Source: Xanthomonas arboricola pv. populi
GTDB lineage: Bacteria; Pseudomonadota; Gammaproteobacteria; Xanthomonadales; Xanthomonadaceae
Assembly (NCBI RefSeq): GCF_002939945.1
Contig: NZ_MDEB01000008.1
Span: forward strand, 62,001 to 126,000
Direction: 5' to 3'
Length of the DNA stretch: 64,000 nt
The notes below the pieces were generated by a model. The model saw only the letters and a list, made by a program, of their open reading frames with translations. It searched no databases and was not told the DNA's origin. Both the position numbers and the translations under genes were made by a program. Of this stretch, positions 40,988 through 51,923 are shown one piece after another (position 1 is the stretch's first letter; each line of letters opens with the position of its first letter).

Positions 40988-41749
40988 TTAGCGAACGCGC
41001 GAACCAGTGGCGAAGAAGTCGTGCAGGTCGTGGGCAAAGGTGTCGAACTTGGCGATCACCGAGCTGTTGACCTTGGAGAAGAAGTTGAACGCGAACACGG
41101 CCGGGATCGCGACGAACAGACCGATCGCGGTCATGATCAACGCTTCACCCACCGGGCCGGCAACGGCGTCGATGGAGGCCGAACCGGTTGCACCGATCTT
41201 GATCAGCGCGCCGTAGATGCCCCACACGGTACCGAGCAGACCGACGAACGGTGCGGTCGCACCGACGGTGGCCAGCAGGGTCATGCCCGACTGCAGCTTG
41301 GTGCTTTCGCGGGTCACGGCCTGACGCAGGGCGCGATCGACGAATTCCGAGCGGCTCAGGCTCTCGCCCAGACCACCGGTGCTGCCTTCGGCGCGCTGGT
41401 GGTGAGCAGCAGCCTGCGCTGCGTCCAGTGCGATCTTGGAGAACGGCTCGGAAGCCGGCTGCTCTTCCATGGCGCGGATGGCGTCCTGTGCATTCGGGGC
41501 ATCCCAGAATGCGGTGGTGACGCGGTCAGCCGCGCTCTTCAGACGGGTGGCACGGAAGATGTTGATGACGGTCCAGTACCAGGAGGCAGCGGACATGGCG
41601 ATCAGGGTGATCAGAACGACCCAGGACACGGCGAAATCGCCGGGGCTGGACGTCATTTCAGTGATCAAGTGCTCGAAGCCCATCTGCGACAGGGCGGCCG
41701 ACGGATTGGAGCCCCCTGCAGCGGCGGCGATAAAGAATTCCTGCAGCAT
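40988..41749 (-). CDS. exbB: ExbB biopolymer transport protein
   Basis: A 253-residue inner-membrane protein with three helices (about 33-55, 155-178, 195-218) and a large cytoplasmic loop. LLATVGATAPFVGLLGTVWG and EALIMTAIGLFVAIPAVFAFN are ExbB/MotA signatures, including the helix-2/3 Thr and the helix-3 region lining the channel. AAAGGT precedes the ATG. Powers TonB-dependent receptors. Confidence 0.96.
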   Translation of the reverse strand: MLQEFFIAAAAGGSNPSAALSQMGFEHLITEMTSSPGDFAVSWVVLITLIAMSAASWYWTVINIFRATRLKSAADRVTTAFWDAPNAQDAIRAMEEQPASEPFSKIALDAAQAAAHHQRAEGSTGGLGESLSRSEFVDRALRQAVTRESTKLQSGMTLLATVGATAPFVGLLGTVWGIYGALIKIGATGSASIDAVAGPVGEALIMTAIGLFVAIPAVFAFNFFSKVNSSVIAKFDTFAHDLHDFFATGSRVR

Positions 41750-41834
41750 GACGCTTACCTTTGTTGTGTGTGGTGATGAAGGGTGGAGCGAAAGGAAGAC
41801 AGGATCCTGGGCCGACCGTGGCCGGCCCGTGGGA

Positions 41835-42506
41835 TCAGTTCAGAGCAAAGTTGACCGGGACGCGGACACGTCCGGCGGCTTTCTGCCCGTTGACAGTGGA
41901 GGCGTTGAACTTCCACTTGCGTGCTGCGTCCATCGCGGCACGGTCAAGGTCGCGGTTGCGGCTGGACTTTTCGACCGACACATTGGTCACGTTGCCGCTC
42001 GCATCCACATCCACGATCAGGATGACCTCACCTTGGACACCGGCACGGAATGCAGCCGGCGGGTACTTCGGCGGGTTCATGTTCTTGGACGAGATATCGA
42101 CACTGGCGCCGATATCACTCGGCGGTTGCGGCGGAGCCGGCGGGCTCGGCGGCGTGACGATATCGCTGGGACGCGGTTCGGGAACATCGACAACCGGAGC
42201 TTCCGGCGGCGGCGGAACCGGTGACGGCTTCGGCGGCGACAGATTCTTGACCGGCGGTGGCGGCTTGTCTTCCGGCGGCGGCGGCGGCGGCGGCGGCGGG
42301 GGAGGAGGCGGTGCATCCACCAAGGTGACCGTGGTGGTGCGCTCCTTCTCTGCCGGAGCCTTCGGCGCCACTGCAGGGATCAGCAACATCATCAGTGCAG
42401 TGAGGTGCAAGGCAATTACGAAAGCAATGCCGATAATGCGGGCCCAGCTCAGACCCTGGTTCCCGGCATCATAGTCATGCCTGTGGATAACGAGTTGTTC
42501 CGTCAT
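41835..42506 (-). CDS. tonB: TonB energy-transducing protein
   Basis: A 223-residue protein. One N-terminal helix (IIGIAFVIALHLTALMMLL, His included, about 24-42), then a Pro-rich spacer that spans the periplasm, starting with thirteen consecutive prolines encoded by a (CGG)n-like run at about 42270-42310, and a C-terminal domain with YPPAAFRAGVQGEVILIVDV and WKFNAS. First gene of the operon; it would serve the many TonB-dependent receptors of this organism, including the one at 58503-60803. Confidence 0.95.
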   Translation of the reverse strand: MTEQLVIHRHDYDAGNQGLSWARIIGIAFVIALHLTALMMLLIPAVAPKAPAEKERTTTVTLVDAPPPPPPPPPPPPPEDKPPPPVKNLSPPKPSPVPPPPEAPVVDVPEPRPSDIVTPPSPPAPPQPPSDIGASVDISSKNMNPPKYPPAAFRAGVQGEVILIVDVDASGNVTNVSVEKSSRNRDLDRAAMDAARKWKFNASTVNGQKAAGRVRVPVNFALN

Positions 42507-42659
42507 GCGCCAATGGCTCTTTCAGTGGGGGCCCCGGATCACTGTGATGATCCCCAGGTTTTCGGACGGCTTTGACACCGCAGGAACCCCCAAGCTTATA
42601 CCAATCCCGAGTCCTGTAACCACTAAAAACACAGGGATTTCGGGGGTTTATTTTCTTTT

Positions 42660-43856
42660 TTACTTCAGATTGATGATCTTCTTGGCGTCATCGGGTTTTT
42701 TGACACCCTTGGCGATTGCCTGCTGCGCGGCCTGCTTGGCCTCCGGGATGCGACCTTCCGAATGCAGCACCTTGGCCAGATTCAGATAGGTCTCGCCGTC
42801 CTTGGAAAGCGGTGCGGCTTTTTGCCAATTCTCGATCGCCTTGGGCACGTCTTCGCTGTAGTAATACGACTGTGCCAGCGCAAGGTATGTCTGATAATCG
42901 GGTTTAAGGATGCCTTTTTGCATACCTTCATTGATGACCGCGATGACGTCCTTTTCCTTGTTCTCGGTGTTGGCGTAGATGGAATACAACTGCTTGTACT
43001 CCTTTTCTTCGGTCAACTGCCCGGCAGCGCGCAGCTTGTCCATCACTGCGGCGGCCTTGTCCATCTGATCGGCCTGCATATACATGCTGGCCAGATTGAG
43101 CTGGGCCTTCTTGTCGTTCGGCGTCTTGGCCGCAAGCGCTTCGGCGGCGGCCACCGCTTCACCGGTCTGACCGGCTTCGGCGTAGGACGCCATCAGCAAC
43201 TGGTTCCAGGTGTCCTTCGGCTCGGGCGAGGCGGCGATGGCCTGCTTCAGCACCGGAATGGCTTCCTTGTAGCGCTCGGCCTGGTACAGCGCCTGCCCCT
43301 TGAGGATCAGGTCTTCCGGACGCTGCGACTTGCTCTCTTCCAGATACTTGTCCAGCGTGGCCAGGCCTTCGGCCTGCTGATCGTCCTGCATCTGCAACTG
43401 CGCCAGCATCAGCATCGACTGGAACTGGCCGTTGTTGTCCAGCGCATTGAGACCGATCGCCTGCTGCAGATACTTCTTGGCAGCGGCAGCATCGTCCATG
43501 TTGTACGCCGCCTGGGCGGCCAGCTGCGAGGCCAGCGCCTTGTCGGCTTCGTTGGCCGAGCCATTGGCGAGGATCTCGTCGGCCTGGGTGCGCACGGCCG
43601 GGAAGTCTTCGCCCTTGTTGAAGGTTTCGATCAGCTTCTGCAGCTTGCTGCCCAGCTTGGACGAAGGCTTGATCGTCGGCGCGGCGCGGGTGGACTGCGG
43701 ATACAACTCCTCGGCCTTGCCGCTGCTCTTGGACTTGCGGCTGGCGCGCTCGGACGAACGATCCGACTGCGCCACCGCATCGGCGACGACCGCCCCGCCC
43801 AGCGACGCGGCGATGAACAGGGACAACAGGGCTTGCTTGCGGTTGAGCAGTTTCAT
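42660..43856 (-). CDS. Exported tetratricopeptide-repeat protein
   Basis: A 398-residue protein: signal peptide 1-29 (SLFIAASLGGAVVADAVA), a basic linker, then seven to nine TPR-like helical pairs (QAIGLNALDNNGQFQSMLML; GQALYQAERYKEAIPVLKQA; LASMYMQADQMDKAAAVMDK; AKVLHSEGRIPEAKQAAQQA). Probably a periplasmic scaffold. Located just upstream of tonB on the same strand with a 154-bp gap; a role with the Ton system is possible but unproven. Confidence 0.88.
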   Translation of the reverse strand: MKLLNRKQALLSLFIAASLGGAVVADAVAQSDRSSERASRKSKSSGKAEELYPQSTRAAPTIKPSSKLGSKLQKLIETFNKGEDFPAVRTQADEILANGSANEADKALASQLAAQAAYNMDDAAAAKKYLQQAIGLNALDNNGQFQSMLMLAQLQMQDDQQAEGLATLDKYLEESKSQRPEDLILKGQALYQAERYKEAIPVLKQAIAASPEPKDTWNQLLMASYAEAGQTGEAVAAAEALAAKTPNDKKAQLNLASMYMQADQMDKAAAVMDKLRAAGQLTEEKEYKQLYSIYANTENKEKDVIAVINEGMQKGILKPDYQTYLALAQSYYYSEDVPKAIENWQKAAPLSKDGETYLNLAKVLHSEGRIPEAKQAAQQAIAKGVKKPDDAKKIINLK

Positions 43857-44008
43857 GTTTCACCTCGGACGAGCCGCCGTCGGGCGGTACGAAAAGCGGA
43901 ATAGACGCTGTACGAAAAATCTGAGCCGGCAAACTTAGCAGAAAGTCTCAGTTCCCGAAAACGGTTTCCGTGCTGTGTTGCGATATTCGGTACATGAGCG
44001 CCGAGATA

Positions 44009-44815
44009 TCAGCCGCAGCGCGGCACGTGTCCGTCCTGTCGCGCCTGCTCGTAAACCGGTTCGAGTTGACTGACGTCTGCCTGCAGTTCGCGGATGCGAT
44101 TGGCCGGGTCGGGGTGGGTGGACAGCCACTGCGGCTGGCGGTTGCCGCTGGCGCCCATCATGTTCTGCCATAGCGTCACCGCCTGGGCAGGATCGAAGCC
44201 GGCCTGGGCCATCAGGCGCTGGCCGACCACGTCGGCCTCACTCTCCTGGGTACGCGAGCCGGGCAGCAGGAACACGGTCTGGGCGGTCATTCCGCCGACC
44301 TGGTTGACGGCACTGGCCGCGCCGTCGCCATAGGCCGCACCGGCCAGCGCGCCGATGATGCCCAGACCGGTCTGCGCGCCAAGCTGCCGGGTGATGCGCT
44401 CTTCGTGATGGCGCGAGATCACATGCCCGATTTCATGCCCGAGCACGGCAGCCAGCTGATCCTGCGTCTTGGCAACGGTGAAGATGCCGGTATTCACGCC
44501 GACCTTGCCACCGGGCAGCGCGAAAGCATTGGCTTCGTCATCGACAAACAGCGCGGTTTCCCAACGGGTCTCGCGCCACTGCGGCGGCAGCTGCGCCACC
44601 AGCGCGTTGACCACACATTGCACGTAGGCATTCTGCTTGCCGTCGGTGCTGACTTTTTCCTTTGCCTTGGTCTGCGCGAACGACTCTGCGCCAAGCTTGT
44701 CGAGCTGGTCCTGGGTGACGCCTCCCACCACCTGTCGGCGGCCGGTCGGCGAAGTTGTGGTGGCACATGCCGTCAATGCAAAGACGGCGACAACGATCAA
44801 CAGCCTAGCTTTCAT
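44009..44815 (-). CDS. M48-family metalloprotease, lipoprotein (LoiP/YggG-like)
   Basis: A 268-residue lipoprotein (LLIVVAVFALTAC). Zinc motif HEIGH (His127, His131) with a third ligand in QESEADVVGQRLMA, and the downstream WLSTHPDPANRIRELQ typical of the M48B/LoiP-BepA group, which handles outer-membrane protein quality control. No C-terminal TPR domain, so nearer LoiP than BepA. Stand-alone gene with a 152-bp gap to the TPR gene downstream. Confidence 0.92.
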   Translation of the reverse strand: MKARLLIVVAVFALTACATTTSPTGRRQVVGGVTQDQLDKLGAESFAQTKAKEKVSTDGKQNAYVQCVVNALVAQLPPQWRETRWETALFVDDEANAFALPGGKVGVNTGIFTVAKTQDQLAAVLGHEIGHVISRHHEERITRQLGAQTGLGIIGALAGAAYGDGAASAVNQVGGMTAQTVFLLPGSRTQESEADVVGQRLMAQAGFDPAQAVTLWQNMMGASGNRQPQWLSTHPDPANRIRELQADVSQLEPVYEQARQDGHVPRCG

Positions 44816-44877
44816 TCAATCCCCCTTGAACCCTGGGGACATTTTGGCAGGCTCGTCTTAACTTTTCGTCAAACGGC

Positions 44878-45714
44878 TCAGCCGACGCCAAAAAAGTACA
44901 GCGCCGCCAAGGCGGTGGCGTTGTTGACGCCATGCGCCACGATCGGCGCCCACAGCGTGCCGGTGCGCCAGTACAGCCATGCGAACGCCGCGCCCATGCT
45001 GCCGTAGACCAGCCACAGTTGCGCGATGGCAGCCGGGCCGTTGCCACTGACGCCGGGCACTTCATGCACCAGCGCAAAGATCGCGCTGCTCAGCACGATG
45101 CCCAGCCAGGGCCGGCCGGCGGCGAGCAGGCGGCCGAACAGCACGCGTCGGAACAGCAATTCTTCGTACGCCGGGGCAATGGCCACCGCAAACACCACCA
45201 GCGCCAGCGGCCATTGCTTGATGGCTTCTTCCATCAGCGGCAAGTTGGTCGGCACCGGTTTGATGCCCAACGCGGACGCCGCGACGCTGACCAGATTGCT
45301 GAGCATGAACACGCCAACCGCGATCAACGCGGTCCAGCCCCAGGTGGAGGCACGCCTCGCGGCGGCCCGCGAGCCCCTGTGTTCGCCTGCGGTCGCGCGG
45401 CGGCGCCAGTAATACAGCAGCAGCGCCGGCGAGGCCGTGCTGACCAGTGCGGTGAGCAGTTGCACCAGTACGCCGGGTTGGCCGATCGTGGCCATGATCT
45501 CGGTCGAGGAGAGCGTCAGGCCCTGCGCCTTGGCGGCCTGCACGGCACTGACACCGCGGAACACGCCCCAGAGCGCAAACCCGGCCACGCTCAGCAACAG
45601 CAGCAGCCCGGTGGCGAGCAGCACATCGATGCCGAAGCCGAGCAATGGTGGCAGCAGCGGGGCGGTGCCGGCAGCCGGCGTGGGTGCCGGCGTCGGGGAA
45701 GAATCTGCGCTCAT
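44878..45714 (-). CDS. CPBP-family intramembrane metalloprotease
   Basis: A 278-residue protein with about eight membrane helices and a Pro/Ala-rich N-terminus. CPBP/Abi motifs: EELLFRRVLFG (Glu184-Glu185), FALVH, and HGVNN near the C-terminus. The family includes Rce1-type CAAX proteases and bacteriocin-immunity proteins; the substrate is unknown. Follows gyrB on the same strand with a 67-bp gap. Confidence 0.9.
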   Translation of the reverse strand: MSADSSPTPAPTPAAGTAPLLPPLLGFGIDVLLATGLLLLLSVAGFALWGVFRGVSAVQAAKAQGLTLSSTEIMATIGQPGVLVQLLTALVSTASPALLLYYWRRRATAGEHRGSRAAARRASTWGWTALIAVGVFMLSNLVSVAASALGIKPVPTNLPLMEEAIKQWPLALVVFAVAIAPAYEELLFRRVLFGRLLAAGRPWLGIVLSSAIFALVHEVPGVSGNGPAAIAQLWLVYGSMGAAFAWLYWRTGTLWAPIVAHGVNNATALAALYFFGVG

Positions 45715-45781
45715 CGTCGTCCTGAAAAAACCGCAGACGCCGGCGCAGCGCCTGGGCGGTGCGCCGGCGGGCGACGGTGGC

Positions 45782-48307
<2,526 letters not shown>

Positions 48308-48340
48308 TTATACCAGTCGGCCCACCTGCGCCGCGGATGG

Positions 48341-49447
48341 TTACGATGTGGGCGTCAGCACGGCCACGCTGCCGTGTTCCACGTGGAACCGATGCAGGAA
48401 TTCTCCAGATTCGCCCAGCCCGGGCGGCATTTCGGTGGCGGTGATCAGCACCTGCGCCGGTGCGGACGCCAGACGCTGCAACACGCGTGACTGGTGGTGA
48501 CGATCCAGCTCCGAGCCCAGATCGTCCAATGCGATCACCGGCCATTCGCCTCGCTCACTGGCAAAGTCTTCGGCCTGCGCCAGCAGGCAGGCGAGGGCGG
48601 TGAGCTTTGCCTGGCCGCGCGAGAGCGCCTCCTTGCCCGGCAATGCATCGAAGGCGGGCGCCCAATCGGCGCGATGCGGCCCTTGCGAGGTGTAGCCGTT
48701 CTGACGATCACGCTCGCGTGCCAATAGCAGCGCATCGGCAAGCGACACCTCACTGCGCTTCCAACCCGGCGCGAATGTCAGCGCGGACAGCCCGAGCGAC
48801 GGGGCAATCGCGATTGCCACCGGAATCAGTCTTTCCTGCAAGCGCTCCAGATAACGAAGACGGCGCGATGTCAGCGTTTCGCCCGATTCGGCGAGTTCGT
48901 GATCCCAGGCATCGAGCATGCGCGGCTGTGCGCCTTGCTTGAGCAAGGCATTGCGCTGTCTGAGGGCTCGCGCATAGCGGCGCCATAGCGCCAGGAAGTC
49001 AGGTTCCACGTGGAACAACCCCCAATCGAGGAAGCGCCGCCGCGGCTCACCGCCGCCACTGATCAACACGTGGCTGCCGGGCTCGAAGGTCACGACAGCC
49101 AACGCGGCACACAATGCGCCCAGCTGTGCGACATCTTCGCCATCCAGCCGGCCCGTCCATTCCTGGCCGCTGTGGCGCAGGCCCGCCCGTCGCGTGCGTT
49201 CCCCCGTCCCGGCGGTTCCCTCGCGCCACTCCACGAAGACTTCAAGATCGCTGGCGCCTTGCTGGATCAGCCCGTCGCGCACACGGCCACGAAAGCTGCG
49301 GCCATAAGCCATCAGGTGCAACGCTTCCAGCACGCTGGTCTTGCCCGCGCCGTTATCGCCGGTCAACAGGTTCAAGGAACTGTCGGGGTGGAGGTCGACG
49401 GTCTCGAAACGACGAAGTCGATGGATGGACAACCGCACTACGTGCAT
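48341..49447 (-). CDS. recF: DNA replication and repair protein RecF
   Basis: A 368-residue SMC-like ATPase that loads RecA at gaps. N-terminal LSIHRLRRFETVDL, Walker A TGDNGAGKTSVLEAL, signature LSRGQAKLTALA, Walker B ALDDLGSELD. ATG 49447 matches the family start. Two parS-type palindromes lie inside the coding region. It is separated from dnaN by about 1.1 kb, where many relatives have almost no gap. Confidence 0.96.
   Translation of the reverse strand: MHVVRLSIHRLRRFETVDLHPDSSLNLLTGDNGAGKTSVLEALHLMAYGRSFRGRVRDGLIQQGASDLEVFVEWREGTAGTGERTRRAGLRHSGQEWTGRLDGEDVAQLGALCAALAVVTFEPGSHVLISGGGEPRRRFLDWGLFHVEPDFLALWRRYARALRQRNALLKQGAQPRMLDAWDHELAESGETLTSRRLRYLERLQERLIPVAIAIAPSLGLSALTFAPGWKRSEVSLADALLLARERDRQNGYTSQGPHRADWAPAFDALPGKEALSRGQAKLTALACLLAQAEDFASERGEWPVIALDDLGSELDRHHQSRVLQRLASAPAQVLITATEMPPGLGESGEFLHRFHVEHGSVAVLTPTS
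48375..48390. promoter_or_regulatory. parS-type ParB site 1
   Basis: TGTTCCACGTGGAACC within the 3' part of recF. It fits the parS consensus of Pseudomonas-type ParB proteins (TGTTCCACGTGGAACA-like) and recurs twice within 2.2 kb. Confidence 0.75.
49002..49017. promoter_or_regulatory. parS-type ParB site 2
   Basis: GGTTCCACGTGGAACA, the exact reverse complement of site 1, inside recF. Both coding-region copies encode a Phe-His-Val-Glu string, so the DNA word is preserved within the protein. Confidence 0.75.
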
Positions 49448-49563
49448 CGATCGGTCTGCTCTGCGCTGTGATCCGGCATCCCGGTCGGAGCGGAGGATAC
49501 GTGATCGATGCGATTCCTGCCCGCACGGACGTGAAGCGACCCACGGACAAGCGGGGGACAACC

Positions 49564-49608
49564 TGTGGATAAAAAGGAGGACCCAGCAACGACGTTTGCT
49601 TATCCACA
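49564..49608. promoter_or_regulatory. DnaA box pair near recF
   Basis: TGTGGATAA (49564-49572, reverse orientation) and TTATCCACA (49600-49608), both perfect consensus 9-mers 27 bp apart, next to AT-rich DNA at 49640-49760. Confidence 0.75.
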
Positions 49609-49702
49609 GGTTGTCGGTCCATCTACAAGGGTCTAAACACAGGGTTTCGATGCATAAAAACTCTTTAAGAACAAAAAGATAGGGTAGTTTCCGGCGAAAT
49701 CT

Positions 49703-49725
49703 GGCCCTACCATCACCACCAAGCT
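49703..49725. repeat. Inverted 23-bp copy of an oriC-spacer segment
   Basis: Begins GGCCCTACCATCACC and is the perfect reverse complement of 51692-51714. The AT-rich bases that follow (to about 49755) also align loosely with the reverse complement of 51660-51691. Confidence 0.85.
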
Positions 49726-50484
49726 CTTAAATTATTTCTAGATTTAAAAGCAACGCTTGATGTGCATAAGTCAAAAACAGGCTTGAGAACACCGAATCAG
49801 ACCGTGCTGAGCAACCTCGCTCGAAGCGAACCTGGCCCGCTTTTGGTGAACGCATTCAGACTAGGTAGGTGGATCCTGACGAGGACGCCATTGAGGCAGG
49901 CAGGGCTCATGAATCTCATCCAGGACTGCGAAAATGATTTCCTGGACGTTGGCTACTGACGCACAACGAAACTTCCGTTCCACGTGCGCTCTTCCAGTGC
50001 TTGCTCGCAACACCCTCATGATTCGACAGATCTGGCTCCCGCCTGGGTTGCCTGCATGCGGAGAGAATCTCGACCTCATGTAGCACCGTCCTGAGACAAC
50101 TCGCCGATCATTGCGCGGATGCGCCGAAGCACCGCATACGGATTGTGCTGACATCCACGCCGCCCACAGCGGTAGAACGGGCGCAAACTCCTTCCCTGCG
50201 AACGCTCGGCTCCGCGCCGACGACCGGCGCTTCACGGGAACCGGGCTAACGCGCTTGTCCAGTGGGTGAGGTCTGACACCTGGGCGTGGCGTCTAGTCCA
50301 CCGTCGCTTGGCCAGGTGACTGACTGTACGACGCTGCCACTCCGGGGGATCACACATGGCGAGCACAGCGGCAGCTTCGGGTAAGACACGAAAGCATGTA
50401 GATACGCGCTATCAGCGCCCAGGGCCCCCCCAGGACGGCCTAATCCCCAAGCGCCTTACACGGCAACGGATTCACCGCTTTCGG

Positions 50485-50518
50485 CCTTAAAAAGAAAAAG
50501 CCCGGCATTCGCCGGGCT
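50485..50518 (-). terminator. Rho-independent terminator of dnaN
   Basis: Stem AGCCCGGC with loop ATTC (50499-50518), followed on the minus strand by a T-rich run (complement of AAAAAGAAAAA). 27 bp after the dnaN stop; a parS site lies between. Confidence 0.9.
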
Positions 50519-50523
50519 CTTCG

Positions 50524-50539
50524 TGTTCCACGTGGAACG
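50524..50539. promoter_or_regulatory. parS-type ParB site 3
   Basis: TGTTCCACGTGGAACG between the dnaN stop and its terminator. Third copy of the palindrome in 2.2 kb. Confidence 0.75.
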
Positions 50540-50544
50540 CAGCG

Positions 50545-51645
50545 TCAAAGGCGCAGCGGCATCACCACGTGGCGGGATTTCTCGCTGCTGGCTTCACGCA
50601 CCAGCGCCGACGAGTTCGCATCGCGCAGCTGAATGACCACGTGCTCATCGCGTAACGCAGACAGCGCATCCAGCAGGTAGTTCACGTTGAAGCCGATCGC
50701 CAGGTCGTCGACCTTGGTGTCGGCCTCGATTTCTTCCTGCGCTTCTTCCTGCTCCGGGTTGTGCGCGCTGATCTTCAGCTGCCCTGGCGAGACTTCCACG
50801 CGCACACCGCGGTATTTCTCGTTGGACAGAATCGCCGCACGCTGCAGCGAGGCGCGCAGCGCTTCGCGATCCACCTTGACCTCGCGATCGGCGCCGATCG
50901 GTATCACTGCCTCGTAGTCCGGGAAGCGGCCGTCGATCAGCTTGGAGGTGAAGGTCACATCGCCACGCTTGACGCGGATATGGCTGCGACCGACTTCCAG
51001 CTCCACTTCGCGGTCCGCCGCTTCCAGCAGACGCAGCAGTTCGGTCACGCCCTTGCGCGGAACGATGATCTGGCGCTTGGCACCGCCGGAGTTTTCCAGC
51101 TCTGTCTCGCACAGCGCCAGACGGTGGCCATCGGTGGCAACGCAACGCAGCAGGCCCTCGCGCAGGTCGAACAGCAAACCGTTGAGGTAGTAGCGCACGT
51201 CCTGCTGGGCCATGGCGAACGCAGTGCGCTCGATCAGCTCCTTCAACGCCGCCTCCGGCACCGCAACGCGCTCGGTGGCTTCGACCTCGTCCACCGACGG
51301 AAAATCGTTGGCAGGCAGCGTAGCCAGGGTGAAGCGGCTACGCCCGGCCTGCACCGTAACCTTGTCGCCGGTCTGCGAAATGGTGACGCGACTGCCGTCG
51401 GGCAGGGCACGCAGGATGTCGAACAACTTGCGCGCCGGAATCGTGGTTTCGCCGTCCTGCGCGTCTTCCACCATCGTGCGCGAGATCATCTCCACTTCCA
51501 GGTCCGTACCGGTCAACGAGACCTGTCCGTCCTTGACCTGCACCAGCAGATTGGCCAGAACCGGCAGGGTTTGACGGCGTTCGACCACATTGACCACCTG
51601 GGCCAATGGTTTGAGGAAGGCTTCGCGCTGCAGTGTAAAACGCAT
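50545..51645 (-). CDS. dnaN: DNA polymerase III beta sliding clamp
   Basis: A 366-residue clamp: three tandem domains starting MRFTLQREAFLKPLAQVVN, with TLPVLANLLVQ, GSRVTISQ, and the C-terminal SSEKSRHVVMPLRL that forms the client-binding pocket. Transcribed away from dnaA across a 278-bp oriC spacer, with its own terminator downstream. Confidence 0.98.
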   Translation of the reverse strand: MRFTLQREAFLKPLAQVVNVVERRQTLPVLANLLVQVKDGQVSLTGTDLEVEMISRTMVEDAQDGETTIPARKLFDILRALPDGSRVTISQTGDKVTVQAGRSRFTLATLPANDFPSVDEVEATERVAVPEAALKELIERTAFAMAQQDVRYYLNGLLFDLREGLLRCVATDGHRLALCETELENSGGAKRQIIVPRKGVTELLRLLEAADREVELEVGRSHIRVKRGDVTFTSKLIDGRFPDYEAVIPIGADREVKVDREALRASLQRAAILSNEKYRGVRVEVSPGQLKISAHNPEQEEAQEEIEADTKVDDLAIGFNVNYLLDALSALRDEHVVIQLRDANSSALVREASSEKSRHVVMPLRL

Positions 51646-51923
51646 GTGGTTCCGTGCCCCTATGCTTTAAAAGATAATGGAATAAATCAAAAGCTTGGTG
51701 GTGATGGTAGGGCCGTTTTTAGCGGATAACCACCATAACTGTTTGTTTCCAAAGACAAATTAGAGCCTGAAAGTCGTTGGACTAGTGCCCCCGGTCTAGC
51801 GGTAAAACCTGTGGATAGTTTTCCGCCTGACCTGCAAGGCAACGTTATCCACAGATTCTCCCGCATTTGACCCCAACGTTTCCACGCTTTTCTCCAAGCG
51901 TGGTTGTCCAGGCCGTCGCCGGC
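51646..51923. other. Putative oriC (dnaA-dnaN spacer)
   Basis: 278 bp with DnaA boxes TGTGGATAG (51810-51818, reverse) and TTATCCACA (51845-51853), a weaker GCGGATAAC at 51722-51730, and an AT-rich patch 51661-51695 (CTTTAAAAGATAATGG and following). An 8-bp hairpin (51882-51903) lies beside the dnaA stop. Few boxes are perfect, but position between dnaA and dnaN agrees with the known Xanthomonas origin. Confidence 0.75.
51692..51714. repeat. 23-bp segment duplicated in inverted form near recF
   Basis: Begins AGCTTGGTGGTGATGG; perfect reverse complement at 49703-49725, about 2 kb away on the other side of dnaN. Confidence 0.85.

Larger units (their letters stand above)
49448..50544. other. 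1.1-kb non-coding region between dnaN and recF, origin-like
   Basis: No convincing gene on either strand. Near recF it holds two perfect DnaA boxes in opposite orientation (49564-49572, 49600-49608) and an AT-rich stretch (49640-49760) that includes an inverted copy of 23 bp of the oriC spacer. The middle (49860-50460) is featureless to me apart from a degenerate parS-like CGTTCCACGTG at about 49977. The dnaN terminator and a parS site close the right end. Confidence 0.7.

Noticed and set aside
42536..42553. GGATCA...TGATCC palindrome in the tonB leader as a Fur box
   Set aside because: It does not resemble the AT-rich Fur consensus and lacks further repeats; left unassigned.
49762..49959. 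65-codon frame in the dnaN-recF gap
   Set aside because: No ribosome-binding site, no known motif, and it crosses AT-rich DNA next to the inverted repeat; treated as non-coding.
49975..49990. Fourth parS-like site (CGTTCCACGTGCGC)
   Set aside because: Only the left half matches; the palindrome is broken, so not counted as parS.
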